NCBI GenBank assembly: GCA_947642555.1
Contig: CANRSX010000030.1
Coordinates: 1-60,680 of the forward strand
Direction of reading: 5' to 3'
DNA length: 60,680 nt
Origin: an uncultured Roseburia sp.
GTDB lineage: Bacteria; Bacillota; Clostridia; Lachnospirales; Lachnospiraceae
A model generated the notes under the pieces. That model was not told the origin of the DNA. It saw only the letters and a program-made list of their open reading frames with translations, and did not search any database. How positions within the stretch are numbered: the first letter of the stretch is position 1; each line of letters opens with the position of its first letter. The position numbers were made by a program, and so were the translations under genes. This document shows positions 48,553-55,814 of the stretch, piece after piece.

Positions 48553-50610
48553 TTACAGCTCCTTTAACACCGCCACGTCCCCGCCGGCGATCACATAGGT
48601 CCCAGAGACCTCCTTCTCCCGCAGCAGATCGAAGTAACGCTTTCCCGGGCAGGCGCCGTCCCCGTCCAAGTGCACCTTCCCGGTCTCCTTCCCGTGGCTG
48701 ATCGCGAAGACAAAGCGGCCGTTCTCATTTTCCCGGCAGGTCAGCTCGATCTCACCTTCGACCGGAAACAGCGGCGTAATCCCCTTCTCCCGGCAGATCC
48801 GCGCGATAAAGCGCGCAAGAAACCGGTCGTCCGGCTCGCAGCCTATGTAGTATGCGCGCCCTTCCCCGAACGCATTCACGGAAAACGCCGGCATGCCGGT
48901 ATAGAAGCAGTCCTGCTCCTTTCCGTCCGCGAAGCTTTTTCCGTAAACCGCCGCAACCTCCGCCGTGTCGGTGTGGAACAGGTCGCAGAGGAACCGGCCC
49001 TCATACCGCTTCTCCGGGAATCCGCTCTCCGTGCCCATCATCACAAGCTCCACGGACTCCTCCGGGTACAGCGCGTCCGTCTCCTCGACCCAGACGCCGA
49101 ACACGTCGCGAAGCGGCCCCGGATACGCCCCGAAGATGCAGCGGTCATTTTCATCCGCGCGCCCGCTCATATAGGTCGCAGCCGCCGTTCCGCCTTTTTC
49201 TACAAACGTACGAAGTTTCTCCGCAAAGCCGGGCTTTATCATGTACAGAAGCGGCGTCAGTACCAGATCGTAACCGCTGAGGTCCGTCGACGTCTTCACG
49301 ATATCCACCGGGATATTCTGCGCGTAAAACGCCCTGTAATAGCGGAATACCTGCTTTAAATAATCCATATCCTGCGTCGGGCCGCTGGTCAGCTCGAGCG
49401 CCCACCAGTTTTCCCAGTCAAAGACGATCGCCGTCCGCGCATGGATCCTGCTCCCGGTAAAGGCGTCTCCCAGCTTATGAAGCTCCTGCCCGAGCGCGCA
49501 CGCCTCTCTGAAAATCCGGCTGTTCGCACCGCAGTGCGCAATAAATGCGCCGTGAAACTTCTCCTGTCCGGCCACCGACTGGCGCATCTGGAAAAAGAGG
49601 CTGCTGTCCGCCCCGTGCGCCAGCCCCTGATACGCGATCCTGCGGATCTCCCCCGGACGCTTTAATTTATTGTACGGCTGCCAGTTCTGCTGGTTCGGCG
49701 ACTGCTCTGCCACCAGAAACGGCGCGCCGTCCCGCGCCGCCCGCATGATCCCGTGCTTAAAGGCCGGGAACGCCGGTTCGTCCGTGGGCGCCGGATAATT
49801 GTCCCACCCCGCGTAATCCATGTGCGGGACCATCTCAAACTGGTTCAGCTTTTTGATAAACCCGGAAATATTCGTAAAGACCGGCAGATGGGGCGTCGCC
49901 GCCTTTAACACCTCTGCCTCATTCTCATAGCACTCGATCGTCGAGTCCGTGACAAACCGCATATAGTCTAACTGCACGGCCGGCGCAAACCGGTAATCGT
50001 CGTTGCGCTCATCCGGAACCATCACCTCGTCAAAGTCATAGACCGTCCGCCCCCAGAACGACGTGTGCCAGCGGCTGTTTAACTCCTCCACCGTGCCGTA
50101 GCGCCGCCGCAGCCAGTCCCGGAACTTTCGCTGGCAGTTTTCACAGTAGCAGTATGTCCCGTACTCATTCGCGACATGCCAGCCCGCCAGTCCCGGAAAA
50201 TCCCGGTAACGCTCCGCCATAGCCTCCGCCAGCGCCCGCGCCCTCTCCCTGTAATGCACGCTGTTCACGCAGAAGAACACCCGCATCCCATGGGTCCGTT
50301 TGCGCCCTGCGATATCCACCGGGAGCACGTCGTCATATTTCTTTGACAGCCAGGCCGGCTGCGCGCTGGTCGGCGTCGCCAGGAACACGTGGATCCCGTG
50401 CTCCCATATTTTATTTAAAATATGATCCAGCCAGGCGAACTCGTATCTTCCCTCCTCCGGCTCCAGCTTTGCCCAGGAAAATACCGGGAGCACCAGAAGA
50501 TTCACCCCCGCCTGCTCAAACAGTCTCATATCCTCCTCTATCACCGCATCATCCCACTGATCCGGATTGTAATCGCCGCCGAATAAAATCGGCCGTTTGT
50601 CCTTCCACAT
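48553..50610 (-). CDS. GH42 beta-galactosidase
   Basis: 685 aa, cytoplasmic. Acid/base Glu149 in WHVANEYG, nucleophile Glu302 in FLVAEQSP. The zinc-site cysteines Cys114, 154, 156 and 159 (CYCENC) match the GH42 trimer site, and the trimerisation and C-terminal beta domains follow. Length is normal. ATG 50610 has AAAGGAG about ten bases upstream. The start lies 22 bp after the LacI-type regulator gene. Degrades galactosides brought in by the MalEFG-like importer of this locus. Confidence 0.95.
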   Translation of the reverse strand: MWKDKRPILFGGDYNPDQWDDAVIEEDMRLFEQAGVNLLVLPVFSWAKLEPEEGRYEFAWLDHILNKIWEHGIHVFLATPTSAQPAWLSKKYDDVLPVDIAGRKRTHGMRVFFCVNSVHYRERARALAEAMAERYRDFPGLAGWHVANEYGTYCYCENCQRKFRDWLRRRYGTVEELNSRWHTSFWGRTVYDFDEVMVPDERNDDYRFAPAVQLDYMRFVTDSTIECYENEAEVLKAATPHLPVFTNISGFIKKLNQFEMVPHMDYAGWDNYPAPTDEPAFPAFKHGIMRAARDGAPFLVAEQSPNQQNWQPYNKLKRPGEIRRIAYQGLAHGADSSLFFQMRQSVAGQEKFHGAFIAHCGANSRIFREACALGQELHKLGDAFTGSRIHARTAIVFDWENWWALELTSGPTQDMDYLKQVFRYYRAFYAQNIPVDIVKTSTDLSGYDLVLTPLLYMIKPGFAEKLRTFVEKGGTAAATYMSGRADENDRCIFGAYPGPLRDVFGVWVEETDALYPEESVELVMMGTESGFPEKRYEGRFLCDLFHTDTAEVAAVYGKSFADGKEQDCFYTGMPAFSVNAFGEGRAYYIGCEPDDRFLARFIARICREKGITPLFPVEGEIELTCRENENGRFVFAISHGKETGKVHLDGDGACPGKRYFDLLREKEVSGTYVIAGGDVAVLKEL

Positions 50611-50632
50611 TTTCACCAGACTCCTTTTCTGC

Positions 50633-51682
50633 TTATGTAGTGGTTCCGGCATCCGTATTTTGCCGCAGATCCCGCACGCTCCCGCGAACGACAAGCTTCG
50701 TCTCCACCTCTATTTTTACAACGCCCTCCACCGGCTCGTTCATCCTGTCAATCAGTGTGTTCGCCGCCACGATTCCCATTTTATGCTTCGGGATCTGAAT
50801 GGACGTCAGCGGCGGATCGAGCACCTCAAGAAACGCGATATTATCAAAGCCGGCGATCGAGACATCCTCCGGAATCCGGTAACCGAGCTCCCGGAACACG
50901 CGCATCGCATAGATCGCAACGATATCGTTATCGGCAAAAAAGGCGGTCGGCATCTCCTCCATCGCGGAGAGCTCCTCCTTTAAGGTCTGATAGACCGCCT
51001 CCCCGCCGTCCGTGCACACATTCACGATTTTTTTTCTGGACCAGTCCGCCCCAAGGGCATCCATGGCCCGCACAAATCCGTAATAGCGCTCGGAAAAATT
51101 ATTGGCGTTGTCCGCCACATGCAGATATCCGATATCCCGGTGGCCCATGGCAGCCAGGTGGCGCACCGCCTTGCCGACGCCCTGCTCGTTATTGATCGTG
51201 ATGCAGTCAAAATGTTCCTGCTCGATATAGTTGTCCACGATCACCACCGGCACCTGCATCTGCGCAAACACATTCAGCTGTTCCTCGCGCATCTCCGTGG
51301 CCAGCACCAGCACGCCCTGGGCCTGCTCCTTCCCGATATTCGCGGCCGCCTCGCCGACGGTGTCTTTATCCACATAGGACACCAGCAGATGATAGCCCCT
51401 GGCTTTCACCTGGCTCTCCACGCCTTCGATGATCTCCGAAAAAATCTGTGAAAAATACGGACTGCTGCCCTGCGCGACCCCGTGCTTGCGGTACACGATA
51501 AAAATGATATTTTTCTTCTCCGTCTCCTCCGGCAGGAGTTCCTCACAGCCGAGCTCCCGCACCGCGCTCCGCACCCGGTTCCGCGTCGCCTCGCTGATCC
51601 CCGGCCGGTTGTTTAACACCAGCGACACGGTAGCGGGCGACAGGTTCAGCATTGCCGCCAGATCCTTCACTTTTACAGCCAT
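50633..51682 (-). CDS. LacI-family transcriptional regulator
   Basis: 349 aa. An N-terminal HTH with hinge (VKVKDLAAMLNLSPATVSLVLNNRPG) is followed by a periplasmic-binding-protein-like effector domain and dimerisation core (SIAGFDNIAFLEVLDPPLTS). It likely represses the galactoside importer and GH42 in the absence of sugar. The ribosome site is poor (GATGAGATAACT), which fits low expression. Confidence 0.93.
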   Translation of the reverse strand: MAVKVKDLAAMLNLSPATVSLVLNNRPGISEATRNRVRSAVRELGCEELLPEETEKKNIIFIVYRKHGVAQGSSPYFSQIFSEIIEGVESQVKARGYHLLVSYVDKDTVGEAAANIGKEQAQGVLVLATEMREEQLNVFAQMQVPVVIVDNYIEQEHFDCITINNEQGVGKAVRHLAAMGHRDIGYLHVADNANNFSERYYGFVRAMDALGADWSRKKIVNVCTDGGEAVYQTLKEELSAMEEMPTAFFADNDIVAIYAMRVFRELGYRIPEDVSIAGFDNIAFLEVLDPPLTSIQIPKHKMGIVAANTLIDRMNEPVEGVVKIEVETKLVVRGSVRDLRQNTDAGTTT

Positions 51683-51719
51683 AGTTATCTCATCCCATCC
51701 GCCTGAAATTTGTTACTTT

Positions 51720-51749
51720 ATTCTATCATCGCGTTTACACAACTGTCAA
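51720..51749 (-). promoter_or_regulatory. internal promoter for lacI-type gene and GH42
   Basis: TTGACA, 18 bases, TAGAAT on the minus strand. Consensus -35, so the regulator and GH42 can be made independently of the importer genes. Confidence 0.7.
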
Positions 51750-51767
51750 TCATTCCCAGCCGCCGCG

Positions 51768-52574
51768 TTATTTCACGGATCCGACCATTCCTTCGACAAA
51801 CGCCTTCTGGAGACAGAAGAACACAATCACCGTCGGAATCGTCGACATCACGATACCCACCATGATCATCCCGTAGTCCGGGTTAAAATCCGCGGCAAGC
51901 GTGGACACCGCAAGCGGCAGCGTAAACTTCGAATTGCTCTGCAGCGCGATTAACGGCCACATGTAATTATTCCAGCTCGCCATAAAGGCAAAGATCCCGG
52001 CCGCCGCATACGTCGACTTCATCATCGGCGCATAGATGCGCGCAAAAATCTGATACTCGCTGCACCCGTCCACACGCGCCGCCTCGATCGTCTCCTTCGG
52101 AAAGCTCTCCGTGTTCTGCCGGAAGAAAAAGATTAAAAACGGCGCCCCGATCGCCGGCAGGATGATCGCCCAGAAGGTATTTAACAGCTTCATGTTCGAA
52201 AACATCCGGAACATCGGAATCAGCTTCGTCGCAAACGGCACCATCATGGACGCCACCAGCACCATAAACAGAATTTCCTTGCCGCGGCTCGGGAATACCA
52301 CAAAGGCGTAGCCGGCCACGGAACAGATCAGCAGCGAAAAAAAGGTGATCACAATCGCAAGCTGCGCCGAGTTAAAAAACGCGCGCCACAGATCCGCCTT
52401 CTCGAACGCATTCGTGACATTGGTGAGAAACGCATTCCCGAAGGTCAGCTTCCCCATCGTGATATCCTTCGACTCGTTCGTCATCCCCACGATCATCCAG
52501 TAAAACGGGAAGACGGAGATAAAAGACACCAGGATCAGAAACAGATTTTTACATACCGTACGAACTATTTTCAT
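51768..52574 (-). CDS. carbohydrate ABC transporter permease, MalG type
   Basis: 268 aa, six membrane segments. EAA loop EAARVDGCSEYQIFARIYAP; C-terminus FVEGMVGSVK typical of MalG/AraQ permeases. Follows the MalF-type gene by 15 bp. No ATPase is encoded nearby. Confidence 0.93.
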   Translation of the reverse strand: MKIVRTVCKNLFLILVSFISVFPFYWMIVGMTNESKDITMGKLTFGNAFLTNVTNAFEKADLWRAFFNSAQLAIVITFFSLLICSVAGYAFVVFPSRGKEILFMVLVASMMVPFATKLIPMFRMFSNMKLLNTFWAIILPAIGAPFLIFFFRQNTESFPKETIEAARVDGCSEYQIFARIYAPMMKSTYAAAGIFAFMASWNNYMWPLIALQSNSKFTLPLAVSTLAADFNPDYGMIMVGIVMSTIPTVIVFFCLQKAFVEGMVGSVK

Positions 52575-52589
52575 GACAGCTCCTCCCGT

Positions 52590-53465
52590 CTATTTTTCAC
52601 GCATCACTTTTTTCTGCACCACCGTGATGATTACAATCAGAATCAGCACCACATAGGAAACCGCCGCCGCGTACCCGTAGCTCGGCACGTAGGTAAAGGA
52701 CAGATCATAGATATACTGCGAGATCGTCCGCGTCGCGTTTCCCGGGCCTCCGTTTGTCAGGTTGACCACCTCGTCAAACAGCTGCAGCGTGTTGTTCAAC
52801 GCCATGACGCTTGTAAGAAATACAATCGGCCGCAGCATCGGCATCGTGATCCGGAAAAATGTCTGGAAGAAATTGCTCCCGTCGAGCTTTGCCGCCTCAA
52901 ACACCGACTGGTCGATGTTCTGAAGCGCCGAGAGGAAGAAGATCATAAAATATCCGGTATGCCTCCAGAGCAGCGCGATCACGACGACCGCCTTCGCCCA
53001 TCCGTCCGTCAGCACAAAGGGGATGGCGGTATCGATGAGCCCGAGCTTTAACAGCAGCTGATTGACCAGGCCGTCCACCGCAAACAGGTTTTTAAACAGA
53101 ATCGAATACGAGACCAGCGACGTCACGCACGGGAGGAAAATACAGGTCCGGTAAATCCCCCGCAGTCTCAGCTTCGGATCATTCAGCAGCACCGCGATCA
53201 GCAGCGCCAAAAATATCATCACCGGGATCTGGATTAACGCGTACAGAAGCGTGTTTCCCAGCGTCGTCCAGAATACCTTGTCCTGAAACATCCTGACATA
53301 ATTCGCAAGGCCGGAAAATTCCAGGTTTGCTCCCTTGCCTGTCTTAAGCGACAGGAAAAATGCCTGTATCATCGGCACATAACTGAAAAATAATACAAAC
53401 GCAGAAGCGACGATGACCATGGACCATCCGGTCAGACGCAGCCTGCTTTTCCCTTTCTTCGACAT
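52590..53465 (-). CDS. carbohydrate ABC transporter permease, MalF/UgpA type
   Basis: 291 aa, six membrane segments, EAA loop EAAKLDGSNFFQTFFRITMP. Begins MSKKGKSRLRLTGWSMVIVA. ATG 53465 has GAAAGGAACG; the frame to 53567 has no site and would overlap the binding-protein gene. Second gene of the importer operon. Confidence 0.93.
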   Translation of the reverse strand: MSKKGKSRLRLTGWSMVIVASAFVLFFSYVPMIQAFFLSLKTGKGANLEFSGLANYVRMFQDKVFWTTLGNTLLYALIQIPVMIFLALLIAVLLNDPKLRLRGIYRTCIFLPCVTSLVSYSILFKNLFAVDGLVNQLLLKLGLIDTAIPFVLTDGWAKAVVVIALLWRHTGYFMIFFLSALQNIDQSVFEAAKLDGSNFFQTFFRITMPMLRPIVFLTSVMALNNTLQLFDEVVNLTNGGPGNATRTISQYIYDLSFTYVPSYGYAAAVSYVVLILIVIITVVQKKVMREK

Positions 53466-53547
53466 GTGACGTTCCTTTCTCTTTTTGGCATAAGGATAGC
53501 CGCCGCACAGATTCTGACCCCTGCACGGCGGCCCCATCGTTTCCGTA

Positions 53548-54936
53548 TTACTGAATGGACTGCTCAAACTGTGACGCAGCCGTCTCTAACGCGGCATCCA
53601 GATCGCCGCCCGAGAGGATCTCCGGCGTCACGCCAACCAGCGCTGCCTGCGCCTCTGCGGAGAATGCTCCGGTCGGCACCTCGGGGATCTTTCCGAGCCA
53701 GTCCGCCAGATCCGCATTCACGGTCTGTCCGCCGTAGAACTCAGATCCCACGGAATATGCCTCTGCGGAAGAAGCCGGGAGATAGGTCCCCATGATGTTC
53801 TTCTCGCCGAGCAGCGTGTTGTAAAGCTCCGTGCTGCTGCCGAAGGTCTTTGCCATAAAATCAGCCGCCGCGTCGGAATTTTTGCTGTTTGCAAGCACAA
53901 ACCAGCTGGATCCGCCCTGGTTCGAGTAGTGCGTCGCACCCTCCACCGATAACGTCGGAACCGGAGCTACCGCCCACTTGCCGCTCTGATCCTCGCCCTG
54001 AATGATCGTCGAGGAAATCCAGGAGCCTCTTAAGACGCATGCCACATCGCCGCCGTTGATCGCGCCCGCGAACTCCGTCCAGTCGCTGACCACCTTGACA
54101 TAATCGGATTCGTTTAACGTCTTAAAGATATCGTAGCACTCCTTTAACGCCGCGTTGTCCACGAAATCCGCCTTGCCGTCCGCGTCGGTAAACCATTTGC
54201 CAGCGGACTGAAGCATGATCTGGAACTCCGCAATGTCGTTCGGGTTAAAGGTCTGGAGCATATGTCCGTTCTCCTTTAACTTCTCGCCGAGCGCCAGGTA
54301 CTCTTCCCAGGTCAGATCCTGCATGTCCTCCGCCGTGTAGCCGGCCTCCTCGATGTAGTCCGTGCGGTAGAACAGCCCGGCCACGCCGGTATCAAACGGA
54401 ACACCATAGGACACGCCGTCATACGACACCATGGATTTCTTATAAGAAGCAAAATCGTCATAATTGATCATGTCCTCCATCGGACGGAACGCCCCCGGAT
54501 AAGACATCAGATAGCCCGGTGCATTCAGGTCGGAGATCAGCACCACGTCCGGCAGATCATCCGTCACGCCGGAAGCTAATGTGGTATGTATCTTCTGCAG
54601 GCAGTCCGCCTTCGCCATCTCCACGAAATTCACCTTCACGCCGTCGCCGTAAACCTTCTGGGCTTCCTCCAGCGCGTAGCCGTTAAACGCGGCGTCCCAC
54701 GCCCACACGGTGATCTCGGTCCCGTCCCCTGCGGCATCCGCCTGATCTCCCGCGTCATCCCCGGCGTCTCCGTCATCTGTCGGCGCCTCGGTCTGCTCCG
54801 GTGCCTGTGCGGTCTGATTTCCCGCATCGGTATCATTCCCCGCATCCGCATTTCCGGAATCCCCATTGCCGCATCCTGCAACGCTGCCGACTGCCAGTAC
54901 GGCCATCAGAGCCAGTGCAACAAAACGTTTTTTCAT
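53548..54936 (-). CDS. extracellular sugar-binding lipoprotein, MalE/UgpB type
   Basis: 462 aa. Lipoprotein signal peptide with VAGC, lipidated Cys22, then an Asp/Gly/Ala-rich linker of about 45 residues and a family-1 solute-binding domain (ITVWAWDAAFNGYALEEAQ, VVLISDLNAPGYL, GVPFDTGVAGLFYRTDY). AAGGAGGAG precedes ATG 54936. Delivers the sugar, by context a galactoside, to the two permeases. First gene of the operon, behind a perfect consensus promoter. Confidence 0.95.
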   Translation of the reverse strand: MKKRFVALALMAVLAVGSVAGCGNGDSGNADAGNDTDAGNQTAQAPEQTEAPTDDGDAGDDAGDQADAAGDGTEITVWAWDAAFNGYALEEAQKVYGDGVKVNFVEMAKADCLQKIHTTLASGVTDDLPDVVLISDLNAPGYLMSYPGAFRPMEDMINYDDFASYKKSMVSYDGVSYGVPFDTGVAGLFYRTDYIEEAGYTAEDMQDLTWEEYLALGEKLKENGHMLQTFNPNDIAEFQIMLQSAGKWFTDADGKADFVDNAALKECYDIFKTLNESDYVKVVSDWTEFAGAINGGDVACVLRGSWISSTIIQGEDQSGKWAVAPVPTLSVEGATHYSNQGGSSWFVLANSKNSDAAADFMAKTFGSSTELYNTLLGEKNIMGTYLPASSAEAYSVGSEFYGGQTVNADLADWLGKIPEVPTGAFSAEAQAALVGVTPEILSGGDLDAALETAASQFEQSIQ

Positions 54937-54967
54937 TGATTTCTCCTCCTTTAGAAAAATGTGAAGT

Positions 54968-54984
54968 TTTAAATAGCGCTTAAA
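54968..54984. promoter_or_regulatory. possible LacI-type operator
   Basis: TTTAA and TTAAA flank ATAGCGC, an imperfect dyad around a GCGC centre of the LacI kind. It lies in the AT-rich leader about 40 bases downstream of the expected start. Confidence 0.35.
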
Positions 54985-55029
54985 TAATCTTTAAATTATT
55001 TAACGATCATTTATAAACTATTTAACTGG

Positions 55030-55058
55030 ATTATACGTCCCGCCTCTGATTCTGTCAA
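55030..55058 (-). promoter_or_regulatory. promoter of the MalEFG-type importer operon
   Basis: TTGACA, exactly 17 bases, TATAAT on the minus strand, both hexamers perfect. Such a strong promoter must be repressed, which fits the LacI-type gene in the operon. The 232-bp gap is otherwise AT-rich with several TTAAAT-type repeats. Confidence 0.88.
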
Positions 55059-55168
55059 TGATAAATTCTGTATTTTTTGGTAAAAATATCATTTTCAGCA
55101 TAATATCAAAAAACCAGGAAGAAAATTATACATAATGCACAATTTCTTTCCCGGTTTCTTTTATAAAT

Positions 55169-55480
55169 TTAATTAAATAATTTATATTTCTTTAGAAAAA
55201 TGAAATCCGCCATCTCATGCTCCTCCATATATTTCCGGTATGCCCTGCGAAACATCCCCTGCGTGTCCCCTTCATATGTAATCATATGCCCCGGCAGTAT
55301 GAGATCCGCATCCAGCTGTGCCGCCTTTAAAAGGCTCTCCCCGTATTCCCGCTCCAAAAATCCCGGACGTATCATCGCGGCAAGATTCACCTCCTGCTCC
55401 GATTCGTCCGGCGCGGCCGGCCCGAATGCCACAAAGTCCCCTGTGACAAAGCAGGTGAGACCTCCGTCATGACGGTCCAT
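55169..55480 (-). pseudogene. metallo-beta-lactamase-fold remnant
   Basis: The C-terminal 100 residues of what looks like an MBL-fold protein (CFVTGDFVAFG, AQLDADLILPGHMITYEG); the N-terminal HxHxDH half is missing. Upstream, in another frame (about 55475-55625), lies an unrelated-looking hydrophobic fragment (IWIPSLLMLFFAVLLSD). No ribosome site. I treat the 55169-55625 stretch as decayed coding DNA, with modest confidence about the family. Confidence 0.4.
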
Positions 55481-55626
55481 GGCACGGCCTGCTGCACGGC
55501 CTGTGGACCTGCAAAAACATCCGGAAACGGATTGCGCATCCTCTCCATGTGATCTATAATAATCTTATCAGACAGAAGAACTGCAAAAAACAGCATCAGT
55601 AAGGAAGGGATCCAGATACGACGAAT

Positions 55627-55764
55627 ATGACAGAAGTTGCAAGATTATTGCTTGGCTTACGGGCAGCCGGATGGAGCGAAAAGGAAATCAATGATTTTGT
55701 GCTTTATATTGAATCCGGAGAAGAACAATACAAGCCAAAGCCGCGGGGAGAACAGGCAGAGTAA
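55627..55764 (+). CDS. 45-aa hypothetical protein
   Basis: MTEVARLLLGLRAAGWSEKE followed by INDFVLYIESGEEQYKPKP. I recognise the pattern (LLLxLRAAGWSEKEINDF) as a small conserved protein of unknown function in related Firmicutes, but cannot assign a role. The ribosome site is weak and distant (AAGGAAGGG). A 20-bp perfect hairpin begins within its last two codons. Confidence 0.55.
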   Translation: MTEVARLLLGLRAAGWSEKEINDFVLYIESGEEQYKPKPRGEQAE

Positions 55765-55810
55765 AAGAGAAGGGACAGTACGCTTTCTGGTACTGTCCCT
55801 TCTCTTTTAC
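55761..55810. terminator. 20-bp perfect hairpin, probable bidirectional terminator
   Basis: 55761-55780 and 55791-55810 are exact complements, with a 10-base loop. The arms end in GTAAAA and TTTTAC, so U-rich RNA follows on both strands. It closes the small plus-strand ORF and, from the other side, the GH3 gene, whose stop is 5 bp away. Confidence 0.75.
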
Positions 55811-55814
55811 TCTC

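Noticed and set aside
48670..49359. Long open frame opposite the GH42 gene
   Set aside because: It is a GC-rich antisense shadow with no start signal, arginine-rich composition and no family; the same applies to the long frames opposite the SGNH-like gene (5285-6127), the GH35-like gene (25748-26713) and yesM (23626-24351).
55475..55625. Hydrophobic fragment upstream of the MBL remnant as a separate small membrane protein gene
   Set aside because: No ribosome site or plausible stop context; the sequence is more likely decayed coding DNA.
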